A stretch of 64,000 nt of DNA, taken from NCBI GenBank assembly GCA_009733775.1, contig WOGZ01000050.1, forward strand, positions 1 to 64,000. The letters run 5' to 3'. Origin of the DNA: Alectoria sarmentosa (taxonomy: Eukaryota > Ascomycota > Lecanoromycetes > Lecanorales > Parmeliaceae). The translations under genes and the position numbers were made by a program. Positions 37,241 to 47,719 of the stretch are shown here, one piece after another (positions within the stretch are counted from its first letter, which is position 1; every line of letters starts with the position of its first letter). The notes under the pieces were generated by a model that was not told the origin of the DNA, did no database searches, and was given only the letters and a program-made list of their open reading frames with translations.

Positions 37241-40200
37241 CTAAAGTCCCCCAATGGCAGCAGCAAAGGCCAAATACCACGTCCTTGAAGCACCACCATC
37301 CAACCACGACCCATCAAAATTCTGCTGAGCGAAGAAATTCCAGCTCTGCTGCGGATCTATGCACGCTAGATTTCCATACAATATACCTCTCCAGCCGCCC
37401 ACAATGGTTGAGGCTGGATAGGGAGAGCTGGTGTTGAAATAGGTGCTCCATTCCTCCGCGATGAAGCTGCTGCTTCGGGTTAAGGACGTGGATGGGTTGA
37501 GAGGGAGCATATGGATGCCTTGGATGTATTCAGGGTTGGCGCCAAAGTAGGTTGTATGGTCGATTTTGTTTTCGAAGAGCTGTGTGAGTTGGTCATTGAG
37601 GTTCGATCTTGGGTTTGGAAGAGAGGGGTGAACGTACGATGCCGGTGACTTTGTTACCAATAAAATTCGCGGGCTGATTTTGATTATTGCGTGAAAGCAG
37701 AAAGTAATTATCCAGAGTTCTCTCCAGGATCGAGAGCATAAGATTCCCTCTCGCCTCCATTGAGGTGTCGCCGATGACACGGCCCCACATTTTCATTGCG
37801 TACGCGAAGAAAGCGTCTTCGGAAGATGACTCTTCGTCTTTGCTGTCAGCTGATTCGAAGAGGCCTTTGGCGAAAGAGTGGCCATGATACCAATCGAACA
37901 TTCGAGAGAAGGGGAACACGTTATCTTGCGTGCTTGGATTCGCAGCATCACGGACGAGAGTGTTTACCCAGGCTTTATTGAGGGAAAGCCAGGAGGGGTC
38001 GAGATAGGCTATGACGGCAGCGGTATAGATGAAGTAGCCGTAGTGAAAATGATGATCATTATAATATGTATTTCCAAAATCTTGGCCGGAATCACCTGTG
38101 ATGTAGCTCCCTGAAGACACCACTCCGTTCCAGACTGTATCGTATACCAGGGGATATATTTGCTGATTAGTCGCAAACACAGCAATGGCTCCTTTAAGTT
38201 GGTTCAATCCCAGGGTGGCAAGGTCGGGTTCGTTCAACAGGTCGTGGGTCGTGTATACAACCATTGCGAACTTGGCTAGAGCCTTGCCACTGAAATACAT
38301 GCTGTCAAGATTCGTCTGGGCGTTGTAGTCTTGATTGATCTCAGAGACAGCCACCTGTTGGATGAGCTGCATCGCCGCTACGGAGAGGGTCGATCTGCTT
38401 CTGGTTCCTGGAGTCCACGGTGCAAACCCGATGTCTAAAGGCAGGTTTTGCTCCTGCATCGTCCAGCTGTGAAAATCTTGGAATCAGCCTTCGTTCTTCC
38501 AGAGAATTTTCCAAGTAACGATCTAGCCAGAAGGGGCATCAGGCCATTTCCGCTGCCAAACCTTGTCTTGCGGCTCAGGCTGCTGTATGGATCAGGAGAA
38601 AATTGCTCCGAGATATACATACCTATCAGCGACAACAGCTATTGCAACTCCTTTCGTAGTCGTCTGGAGTTGCAGATTTGTTTTGTGCCTTGAGGTTTCG
38701 CTGTCAAAAGACTGAATATGATGCGGTAAAGCATACATGAGAAGCGAAGGAGGTGGATATGTTATCAGTCCTTGAATTCGCCATGAGATAGTGTATTTAC
38801 CGAGGCCATTCAATGTAGATCCAGTGACCGCTGCGCCAATAGGGTAGATTCCCGCAGACTTGTCGTAAAGGGCCTCACCCGCAGAGCCAGCAGGGTTCTT
38901 CGTTACTGAATGATTTGGGAGTCAGTGTTTCTCTTTTAAGGATGGTTTAAGAGTCTGAGGACATGTCTTGGGAGGCGGAAATGGCCACCAGCCCCCCAAA
39001 AATGATTAAGAGGGTGGTGAGGGGAATGATGGATCGAGAAGATAACTCACTCTGCATCGTGCCTGACCAAAATCGTAGACCTTGTATTTGTGTATTCGAC
39101 ACAAGTTGCAAGTGAGGGTCCTGGTTATTACTTGGCGTTGCGTAAAGGAGCCAGCTTTTGCCGTCGTCCAGAATAATTCGATACTTGAAGACACCACTTC
39201 GTGAGGCTACTTGGGTGACCGATTGGAAGAAGACGCTGCTTTGAATCGCGGGCATAAGATTACTGTAAACACCGGTGATGAATCCCATGCCTTGGAGGAG
39301 TGGAAACGTGATGTTGGAGGAAGAGCCTGCCTGGGGCGAGAGAACCGCATCAGCCGAGAATGCTTTCAAGTTGGTGGTAGTCAGAATTGTGGAAGGTCCG
39401 AGCTCCACTGCGGACAAGATGATCGATTGAATGCCAACGGGATTGATGAAGTATTGTATTGGCGCTCCCGGTAGGGCAGTGTTCTGTGGTCCATCGGCTC
39501 TCTGGTTTGAATCGATATGAGAGACGGCCATGCCCCAACTGCCAACGTTGCCGCTTCCTTTGCTCCATGTCACAGAGTATGGATGAGTCCACACTCCTTG
39601 GCCCTGGGTTCCAAGGAAAAGATTGGCATAGAACTTGTTGGTAGAGACTGGGTTGCTCTGCGGGGCCTGGGTTGTAGTATTAGCTACTTTGGTATTCGAG
39701 ACCACTCAGGCATTGTGGGACTGACTATGCCAAGTCTCGGGACTGGATGGTCTCCTCTCGATGGTAATTGACTCGGCAACTCTCCGGTAGCAACCGGCTG
39801 GAAACAGTCTGTGGTTCCTCTTTTCTCCATATTCAACGATGGGAGGTGGCTCATTGGCAACCACGATGCGCTACTATTGTTCGTGACCTTTGCAGACAAA
39901 GCTCTCGATGACTGAGAGCTATTCGTGATCAGTGTGAGCCTTTGGGAGAATGGTGCTGTCAGTGTGATGGGCGGTGGTGTATAGATCGGGAACGGTTGTA
40001 TAGAGGGTCGACCTTGTGTCTCGAGGCTTGTGATGATGATCTGCTTCGCGTTACATTCCTATTTAGTCAAAGGGTGCACTTGAAACTCCATGTTTCCGAG
40101 ATATTGGAAGCAAAAATCACTGACCCCTTTTGTGCAGGGAGTTGTGTTTTGGACTGTGGTTGTGAGGGGATACTGGGTAGTGGTGGTATTCTTCCAAATT

Positions 40201-40337
40201 TCTTGAATATGGGTCCTGCTGGGAAATGATGTGGGAAAGAACCCCGTTGCGTTGCCGGTTGGTAGGGCAATGACTCGAGCTTCCTGTGAATATGTCAGCA
40301 AGAATATTAGTACACAGAATCGCGGCACAAAGGCCAT
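37241..40337 (-). CDS. Endo-1,3-beta-glucanase, glycoside hydrolase family 81
   Basis: Six exons read from 40337: 40125-40337, 39726-40040, 39051-39666, 38623-38905, 37638-38466, 37241-37579; 864 residues, all junctions in frame. A signal peptide (MAFVPRFCVLIFLLTYSQ) is followed by a Thr-rich linker, then the GH81 domain: TNKFYANLFLG, WTHPYSV, ADS-WTMQEQNLP rebuilt across the exon 4/5 junction, GFAPWTP, QTNLDSMYFSGKALAKFA, NDHHFHYGYF with the putative catalytic Asp, an EESSSEDA segment where the family has its Glu pair, and a C-terminal GDSWLDGG-like FDGSWLDGG. GH81 enzymes (yeast Eng1/Acf2) cut beta-1,3-glucan in the fungal wall, for example at cell separation and in autolysis. The acceptor before exon 2 could be three bases earlier. 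Divergent from a GT71 gene. Confidence 0.93.
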
Positions 40338-41368
40338 GTTTGTAAGAACAGGGGAGCAGATAGGACTGTAAATAGTGATCAAGCAAATGCGAGAAGCTAA
40401 AAAATCTCGTTCATAATCCCAGACCCCGAGCCTTGTGGAAATGCGTTGGGTGTTTCTCTTTTTTGATATGAGTAAGAGACAAAAGAATTTCGGACAAGTG
40501 GTGAAGTCTTCTTCTTGGTGCTTCGAATGGAATCAAGGGATGTACGAGGTAAATGTCCAAGAATTGCTTGAAGTATTGGTGTAAAAGACGACAGATAAAT
40601 GGATTTCATGCAGCAGGCTTCAACATATAGATAGATATATATACAGAGCATTCCAGGGAGAATGGGCAACGCGAAGCACGTGGGCAAAGAGGATAAGCAG
40701 TGCATGTGAGACATGAACCTACTCAATTGAGTAGGGGAACCATGCCAATGAGGACTACATTCCAAGAGACCTCGTCAACGCTGGTTGGAATGGCAAGCAA
40801 AGTAGAGCATTAGATTGTGGAGAAGTAAGATGCGTATCTAACATCTGATACTGTCGAACAGCATTTTCATCCAACTATCAAATTGCTGCAAAGCTAAAGG
40901 AAGGTATGGTACCTGTGGCACGTTGCTAGATGCTTAGCCCTACCTAAACTTAGTGTATGCCAAGCCTTTCCCGGAGCAACCTCCGTGAACCGCCTCGAAA
41001 TCGAGCCTGTTCCGCCGAGGCTGCAATGATTGCAGTCTACTTATTCTTCTTCTAAGTCTTCCTCTGCGTTTTCCTGATGATGGGTACGAGTCTGAACAGC
41101 CTGTCTGTGCGCTAATTCACTTGTCCATTCTCCAATCTTTCTTTTGATCTTGTTTTCGTTACATATCCAGCGAAAGAGTAATAAAGACATGAGTCAGATC
41201 TTCCAAACGGTGACCCCAAACATGAGCCTTACTTTCAAACCATTTGGGACCCCTTATAAGATCCGTTCTGTGCCCTTCCAAGCCATCTCACGGATGCCGA
41301 AGCCGTAAGGAGACCAGCTTTGAGGATATGCTGCGACTTGAGCCATCCACTGGCAAGACGATAGCTAG
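40338..41368. promoter_or_regulatory. Divergent promoter region GH81 / GT71
   Basis: About 1 kb between two divergent genes of cell-wall and secretory metabolism. No gene inside. I cannot identify specific operator sites. Confidence 0.5.
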
Positions 41369-42865
41369 ATGAAGATCGACGGAAGGAACACTCGAGGGAG
41401 ACTTGTTGTTTTGGGAGCCATTTCCCTCATCCTTGCCTCAGTACTATACTTCACCTCGAGGGTTTCAAGCTTCAGTGCCTTGAGACAGCAAGGGGCGTTC
41501 GGAAATTCATTGTCGAGCATCCCTAATCACCAGCCACCGACCACTGGCAGCTATTCTCATAGTAGCCAAGAGGCTACCTCCGCCCTGGAAAGCTTGCTTG
41601 AACAGGACATAGAATTGTCGGATCTCGCAGGAAAGGGACAGCGCGTTTCGGCCCTCTCTACTCTACTCGAGGCCATAATCGAAGATCCAACCATCCCTCG
41701 AGATGGCTTCTTTGGCTTTCGGACCCAGGAATTTGGCTGGTGGAGGCTTTCGAGCAAGACATACCTGCCATGGGCAGACGGATTGGAGTCGGAAGTGGGC
41801 ATAGTCATGTGCGTTGGTCAGAGGAATTTTGTCCTTGCTGCGCAAAACATTCGAACGCTCCGCAACGTACTTGGTTCCACACTCCCAATCGACATCTTTT
41901 ACGCTGGCGAACATGATTTTCCATGGGAAAAGCGGAAAGAGTTGGGCGATCTTGCCCCGAGCATTCAGACTCTGAACATACTCGACTTCTACGATGACAC
42001 GGTTACTGGGATAAATGACAGCTTGACGGAGAACGGCTGGGTCATGAAGCCTTTTGCCATGCTCGCCAGCCGGTTTCAAAAGGCCATACTCGTTGATGCG
42101 GATACCATTTTTTTGCAGCGGCCTGATACTTATTTCGACGATGATGTCCATTTGAAGGAGACAGGAACGCTTTTCTATCATGACCGAGCGGTCAAGGGTG
42201 GCTACACCGGCTGGACTGATACCCTGAAGTGGATCAAGAAGGTGCTCAAAGACCGGAAGCCTAGCGCTATACTTAAAGAAAGTATCTTCTGGACGGCAAA
42301 ACTTGAGCACCAACAAGAGTCTGGCCTTGTCTTCATGGACAAAGAGAAACCCGGCGTCTTCACGAGTTTGATGTTTGCAACGTGGATGAATACCAAGGCT
42401 GCAAGGGAGGAGTATGTGTATAAGCATATATTCGGTGATAAAGAGACCTTCTGGCTAGCTTGCGAGCTCACCTCCACACCTTATTATTTCAACCCCTTTT
42501 ACACTGGCATGATAGGCCATTATGAGGCTGGAGCAAAGGAAATGTGCAGCGTCCAACTCTTGCATCTTGACTCCGAGGGGAGCCCGTTCTGGCTCAACGG
42601 CGGATTACGAGAAAACAAAAGACTGGATCAAGAACTCGGTCAAAAGGACTTTGCAACACTCACAGATTATATTCCAGCAGGCGTGACCTGGGCAGAGCAA
42701 CCCAGATGGCGGTACATGAAATACGGTGTATTTTGTACGGATGCGAAGCCGGATAGGGTGAAAAGCATTGAAAGAGCGGGATTGACCAAACTTATTGAAG
42801 ATATGATTATTGAAGCTATTGAGGTGGACAAGATATTTCCGAATCGAACAGAGGAGACGACGTAA
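41369..42865 (+). CDS. Alpha-1,3-mannosyltransferase-like glycosyltransferase, GT71 (MNN1/MNT family)
   Basis: Single exon, 498 residues. Type II Golgi membrane layout: short basic cytosolic tail, one membrane helix at residues 12-29 (RLVVLGAISLILASVLYF), a stem, then the catalytic domain. The metal-binding DxD motif is VDADT (Asp243, Asp245), followed by FLQRP and FYHDR, and later WLACEL and YYFNPFYTG, which together fit the GT71 family. Family knowledge: these enzymes add mannose to N- and O-linked glycans of secreted and wall proteins using GDP-mannose. The linkage made by this member is inferred from family only. The neighbouring divergent gene encodes a wall glucanase, so co-expression is possible but not shown. 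Confidence 0.88.
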   Translation: MKIDGRNTRGRLVVLGAISLILASVLYFTSRVSSFSALRQQGAFGNSLSSIPNHQPPTTGSYSHSSQEATSALESLLEQDIELSDLAGKGQRVSALSTLLEAIIEDPTIPRDGFFGFRTQEFGWWRLSSKTYLPWADGLESEVGIVMCVGQRNFVLAAQNIRTLRNVLGSTLPIDIFYAGEHDFPWEKRKELGDLAPSIQTLNILDFYDDTVTGINDSLTENGWVMKPFAMLASRFQKAILVDADTIFLQRPDTYFDDDVHLKETGTLFYHDRAVKGGYTGWTDTLKWIKKVLKDRKPSAILKESIFWTAKLEHQQESGLVFMDKEKPGVFTSLMFATWMNTKAAREEYVYKHIFGDKETFWLACELTSTPYYFNPFYTGMIGHYEAGAKEMCSVQLLHLDSEGSPFWLNGGLRENKRLDQELGQKDFATLTDYIPAGVTWAEQPRWRYMKYGVFCTDAKPDRVKSIERAGLTKLIEDMIIEAIEVDKIFPNRTEETT

Positions 42866-43379
42866 TCGTAGCAGAATACTAAGGAGCGGAGTCGTTAGTA
42901 GTAGCCCTCGCATGCGAAATGTCGACAGCCATTTCTCCGTCGGCTACACCTCAGACCCTGGCCTTATGAAACCACTCGGAGAGGACGACAATCCTCCCCA
43001 ATGGAGATCCATTGTGAATGTAATCCTCCATATCATCAGACCCGATGGCGATACGGTCGGCGTCAGGTTGAATTGCAGGGAATTGATGCTCCAGGAACCA
43101 AGGTGTCTACTTGGACAGGAGCTTTGACATGCAGTCTCTATCGGCCATCTTTCCCCATGAGTTGACCCAGGGGCCGGGTCTCTCGCATCTCACAGGACAG
43201 CGCAGAGAAACCACGCATCGTGGGCTGCCTCGTCGTCGTGGATAAAGATCAGCTTTGATCGGTGTATGCAATCATTTTGATGTATGATTAAAGCTCTTGT
43301 AGTACAGCCATCTATAGCAACAAAAAATCTTAAGCCTGCATACCTCAGACTGTTTTTTAATCTATGTACCCCCATGTCC
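42866..43379. other. Convergent 3' ends
   Basis: 514 bp between the GT71 and UTP14 stop codons; no gene recognised. Confidence 0.5.
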
Positions 43380-46300
43380 TCATATCATAGGCTTACTCAT
43401 AGGAGCAATGACCCCAGGCTTCATCAATAACCTTGGCTTCGTCATCCCCTGAAACGTCTCCTTCGTTGTCCACTCCGGCCCCACTGGTAGCCTCAAACTC
43501 CTCTCATACTGCTGTCGCGTCTCAAACGGATGCGGTAAGCTACTTGCCAAATATTTGCCATTCTTCTTCACCTTCTTCTCATTGATGATGACCCTGTCCA
43601 GCTTCGCATCCTGCCTTTTCTCTGCTTTTACTCCAGTTATCTTGGTGAGTAGTCTGCCTTTGTTGCGTCTTTCGGCTTTCTTGCCAATGCCGGCACCGGT
43701 CCAGGAACCCCAGCCGGGGAGGGTATTGTCAACAACTTTCTCGTCTTCGTCTTGAATAGTGGCGCGCTTTTCCTGCTCGAAGTTCGCGACGACTTCGTCG
43801 CCGGCAAAGGCCTTACGGACGAGTTCTTGGTTGCGTAGGACGAAGGGTAGGTTTTCGGCATTGTCGGATTCGTTGTCGCTGTCAGGGTCGTCGAGGGCGA
43901 TATTTGGCATGGATGCTTTTCGGGATGGTTGGACGCTTTGACGAGAAGCTTCTGCTTGTCGTGCTCCTTTTAGGGCGGAACATGGGTTTGCCTTTTCAGC
44001 AGGAGGGGGGATAATATTTACTGCTGGGGTGTTGGAAATGATGGCGCCTGCATCGGGATTCTGTATCCGTCGTCTGCTCGCATTTGAATCTTTCTTGCTA
44101 CCCATCAACCACGGGTTCTCGCTCGCTTCTTGTGCAGAGGCTTCTTGGGTCTCGTAGGGTTTCCGTCTATGTTTGTCACCAAGCGATGGCTTTTCTACTT
44201 CATTAGCTTTGATCTGAACGCTGTAGTTGTCGACCACAATGTCAACGTCTTCAATTTTTGCTCCATCTCGATCTTCGTCTTCATCGTCGGAGCCAGGTCG
44301 CTCTTCGAACTCATTCTTCTCGGCCTTTCCGTCTGATTGACGAGCTTTTGTAGATGATATTTGGCTCTTCTTCATGGGACCATACGACTTTCTGCCCTTC
44401 CCTTCCTGACCATCTTCTTCGCTAGGAGTCTCTTCGCCAGCGAAGTCTCGTCGAAGATTTTCCACATCCGCATCATTTCTTGCCTTGCGACGGGCCTCTG
44501 CTTTCTTCATGAAATCCATCGATGCGAGCCTGGAGCCTTTGTCATTCGAGCCGATTTCATTGCCGTCCTCATCAAGTCTCTGCAATCGATCCTGGAATTT
44601 GCGATTGTTCCTAGTTTCTGCGTCTTCGATGTCGTTTTCCTCATCAGACTCAGAATCGGATGAAAGAGATGCATCCTCATCTCCAGCCACTGTTTTGCCT
44701 TCAATTCTTCGCCTCAGATCCTCCCCCCTTCTCGCCATCTCCGTTACTTCGCCGCGAGCATCTTCATCCCACTTGGCTCTTCCACTATCCTTGATGCCTT
44801 TGGCCCATTTGCTCTCTCGATGCCGAGCTCCCATCCTTTCTTCCGCTCGTCGCCGGTCTTGTCTTTCTTTCTCACTCTCAGAGTTATCCACACCAGCCGC
44901 TGTGAGTGCATCCTTCTCTCGTTGCATATTCCTCTCGCGTTCCTTACGGTGTACTTTCCGGTAGGACTTGCTCTTGATCTTTTTGATTCTTTTCGCACGT
45001 ATTTCCTCTCTGAAAAGCAGCTCCCGAGCCCTTCGCAGGTCTGCTCTTCGTGCCTGAACTTCTTCGAGGGGCATTTTGTGGGATTTCAGCTCCTCGAATA
45101 CCTGCATTTGTTCTTCCTCAGGTTCGCCATTCGGACCCGCTAGGCCGCTGTCTCGTAAGATATTTCGAATGGTGCTCTCGAGATCTGTTAAGGGCTGTGA
45201 ATGAGAAGTAGGCAACAAGCGCTGCGATCCTGGAGCAGCAGCAGCGCTGGGGCCTTTCAGGGGGAAAGTGAGATGCTCTGCTCTTCGATTGTGTTTCACG
45301 GTGTTTATCCATCGGTTGAGAGTTTCTTTGCTCTGTTCGTAAGCAGCAGCTCGATCCAAGCGACCCTGTTGCCTCTTGGGAAGAGGGACATCTAGCTTCT
45401 TCGGTATCCCACCACGTTTGCTGGTGGGTTTGGGCTCATTGTCCGCGAGCAGTTTGAGCGACTTTCTTAATCCAGGATCCGTCACAGAAGGAATTATATC
45501 AGCGATCGTGAGCTTGCGCTTCGAATTCAACCCGAACTCCGACGGAGTGATAGACTCTTGAGCATCAACAGGAGCTCTGTTGCGACCAGTGCTCCCGTTT
45601 CCTTCGTTCATAGTAGAAATCAACGCTTGCAACGAAGCTAATTTCGTAGAGTTTCGAGCATCGTCCTCGTCCCCTGAGTACGAAAGCATGGATTCTTCAT
45701 CCTCTGCGGATGACTCAATATCTGAATGTGCATCGCTCCCTGACCCGTGGAGACTTTCGCCAGATTGACCTGCTGGGTCTTGAGGTAGATCTCCACCATC
45801 GTCACTGGCATCTAGCATAGTCGCCAAGTCGACAGCATCTTCGCCTAAGCCATCGCTTTCTTCATCTGAGCCAAGGACCTCGTCGTCGTTCTCACGTAGA
45901 TCAACTTCCTGTAGCTCACCACTAGCTACTTCCGAGCCTGCTTTCCTCAATTGAGCCTTGCTCCGCGATGTCTTGTCTTGAGAACCTCGAAATCCAAAAC
46001 TTTCAAACCTCTCCTCATCACTCGCGCCCATCGCCTCATTGCTATCCAGGTCGCTATCGTCGTCACTTTCTACTTGTCCAATCACCCACTCATTCCCACT
46101 GCTGTCATTGCCGTGTTCAATCTCGTTGCCATACCGATCCTTGTCCCCAGCTTTGCGTCTCTTTCCCTTTCCCTCCCTATCTTTGAACTCGTCATCTCCG
46201 TCGTCTTCTTGCCTCTTGCGCTTGGTGGCTTCGACTTCCGACTTCCCAAGACGACTCTGACGGATCTTAAATCTTGTAGGATTTTGTTGCTCTGCTGTAG

Positions 46301-46388
46301 CGAGAGCATTCAGGGAACGTTTGGCCTTTTGCCTCTTAGGTTTAGCCTTGTTGAGCGAAGGGGCTAAAGTAGACTGTCTTCCAGGCAT
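43380..46388 (-). CDS. UTP14: U3 snoRNP / small-subunit processome protein Utp14
   Basis: Single exon, 1,002 residues from Met at 46388; another Met five codons upstream (46403) is possible, but MPGRQ is the usual start. Very charged protein: N-terminal basic patch (KPKRQKAKR), long acidic Ser/Asp/Glu blocks, basic coiled middle (KKIKSKSYRKVHRKERER) and the conserved C-terminal Utp14 segment with PGWGSWTG, then RVIINEKK, KYLASSLPHPF and QYERSLRLPVGPEW. Known role: Utp14 is in the nucleolar 90S pre-ribosome and activates the helicase Dhr1 to release U3 snoRNA from 18S precursor RNA. Large frames on the opposite strand inside this gene are shadows of the Ser/Glu-rich coding sequence. Divergent from mL41 with a 259-bp gap. 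Confidence 0.95.
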   Translation of the reverse strand: MPGRQSTLAPSLNKAKPKRQKAKRSLNALATAEQQNPTRFKIRQSRLGKSEVEATKRKRQEDDGDDEFKDREGKGKRRKAGDKDRYGNEIEHGNDSSGNEWVIGQVESDDDSDLDSNEAMGASDEERFESFGFRGSQDKTSRSKAQLRKAGSEVASGELQEVDLRENDDEVLGSDEESDGLGEDAVDLATMLDASDDGGDLPQDPAGQSGESLHGSGSDAHSDIESSAEDEESMLSYSGDEDDARNSTKLASLQALISTMNEGNGSTGRNRAPVDAQESITPSEFGLNSKRKLTIADIIPSVTDPGLRKSLKLLADNEPKPTSKRGGIPKKLDVPLPKRQQGRLDRAAAYEQSKETLNRWINTVKHNRRAEHLTFPLKGPSAAAAPGSQRLLPTSHSQPLTDLESTIRNILRDSGLAGPNGEPEEEQMQVFEELKSHKMPLEEVQARRADLRRARELLFREEIRAKRIKKIKSKSYRKVHRKERERNMQREKDALTAAGVDNSESEKERQDRRRAEERMGARHRESKWAKGIKDSGRAKWDEDARGEVTEMARRGEDLRRRIEGKTVAGDEDASLSSDSESDEENDIEDAETRNNRKFQDRLQRLDEDGNEIGSNDKGSRLASMDFMKKAEARRKARNDADVENLRRDFAGEETPSEEDGQEGKGRKSYGPMKKSQISSTKARQSDGKAEKNEFEERPGSDDEDEDRDGAKIEDVDIVVDNYSVQIKANEVEKPSLGDKHRRKPYETQEASAQEASENPWLMGSKKDSNASRRRIQNPDAGAIISNTPAVNIIPPPAEKANPCSALKGARQAEASRQSVQPSRKASMPNIALDDPDSDNESDNAENLPFVLRNQELVRKAFAGDEVVANFEQEKRATIQDEDEKVVDNTLPGWGSWTGAGIGKKAERRNKGRLLTKITGVKAEKRQDAKLDRVIINEKKVKKNGKYLASSLPHPFETRQQYERSLRLPVGPEWTTKETFQGMTKPRLLMKPGVIAPMSKPMI

Positions 46389-46647
46389 TTCGTGGAGCCG
46401 CAAAGGCCTTTTCCAGCCTCTTACTCCTCATGCGTCAGAAAACCCAGGCAGACAAGTCCAAAACACGACTCGAAGCTTTGAGTGTCTCCGCGTAAGATGA
46501 ATTTGTGGAGGGAAATTTTTCCCGCGAGATAAGGCTGAGAAGTATGCGCTAGTAAAAGTACATAGTCATGACCTTCTCTCGGGCTTCGCCAAAATCTTTT
46601 AGTCTCAACATTCAAAGATCTCGCCGTCACGCAAATCAACACTTGTC
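46389..46647. promoter_or_regulatory. Compact divergent promoter UTP14 / MRPL27
   Basis: Only 259 bp separate the two start codons, so promoter elements are probably shared. Both products serve ribosome production (nucleolar and mitochondrial). Confidence 0.6.
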
Positions 46648-47014
46648 ATGAAACCCACAGCGACTTTGTACAGCAGACTCAGGCGCCTACCACTCACGAC
46701 CAAGCAAGTCAGCAATGGCTACTACAAAGGCACAGGCACAGGGGCCATGGGTCGGCATACAAAGCATGGGGGCTACATGATTGAATGGCGTAAAGTCCGG
46801 ACATACGTCGTGCCAGAGCAATTGAAAGATTGCAAGGTGAAAATCTTGTGTAGTCTAAGCTTTGCAGGGACTTACTGATGTGTTGTCGCAGCTCACACCA
46901 TTTGTTACGAAGAGGATGAAACCTACGAAAGGACGGTTCGAGGGAGAATCCAAGGGCGGACTAAGTGGGGAAGGTTATCTGAAAAGATGGAAAGAGGAAA
47001 ACGGAACCGATTGA
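46648..47014 (+). CDS. MRPL27: Mitochondrial large-subunit ribosomal protein mL41 (yeast Mrpl27)
   Basis: Two exons, 46648-46836 and 46892-47014; 103 residues; 55-nt intron. The N-terminus is basic and serves as a mitochondrial targeting region (LYSRLRRLPLTTKQ). The family core LTTKQ...YYKGTG.GAMGRHTKHGGY.I.WRKVRTYVVPE is clear, and the exon junction yields the conserved LTPFV. The protein is a structural part of the mitoribosomal large subunit. It is shorter than the yeast protein, as is usual in filamentous fungi. Confidence 0.93.
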
Positions 47015-47719
47015 GATGGCAACGTGATGGCGCCCAGCAACGAACTATCACCGATTCTGAACAGGATGCAGGGCTCAAGGGCCAACAATTTTCCCGAGGC
47101 ATCATTAGCAAGCCGTGACTCGTCGAGAGTTGAGAGAATGAGTCGACTACGGCATGGTAAATCTATTTTTTGCGCTGGCTTTGCTTGCTATCCCAACAGC
47201 GCGCAAAAGCCGCAGAGCATACAAAGTATAATCGTTAGACGGTAATTGTCTAAGTTCTGCCTCATTCTGTCTTCGCCGTCTATCTATGGACGAGAGAGAA
47301 GAAGCAAAATGAATCAACATAGCAAAGATGGGTCTGTTGCACTATGCGAGCAAAGGACTGTCAAAAACAAACCGAGGTCCTCGCAAGGCTCGACGCCTTC
47401 TGATTGGGGACGCACGGTCATGCCCGACTATTGCCTTCGCTCTCCGTACCATTATGAAAACACACTGAGAGTCAAGTTTGAACGGATCACTAGAGTGACT
47501 CTTCTCCAAGTCATAGTAGTTTTCGTTGAATGACCACGTCCGGAAATGCTCTTTTCTTTAGAAACGAAGCGACGATGTCAATCCCATCCCTTCTGTGTCA
47601 GAACGCTGACACGGTATCGCGGACGGCAATATTGGCGAGCGGTGTCACAGGCTGATTCAGCTTCAATTCCTTATCATACATACACCTGCCTCGTGGCGAA
47701 AAGGCACATTGACTAAATC
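47015..47719. other. Intergenic, no gene supported
   Basis: 705 bp downstream of mL41; short chance frames only. Confidence 0.5.

Noticed and set aside
41663..42427. 254-codon minus-strand frame inside the GT71 gene
   Set aside because: Antisense shadow; the plus strand carries the DxD glycosyltransferase domain.
44485..44964. 159-codon plus-strand Ser-rich frame inside UTP14
   Set aside because: Shadow of the Glu/Arg-rich coding strand; Ser/Leu composition is the expected antisense product.
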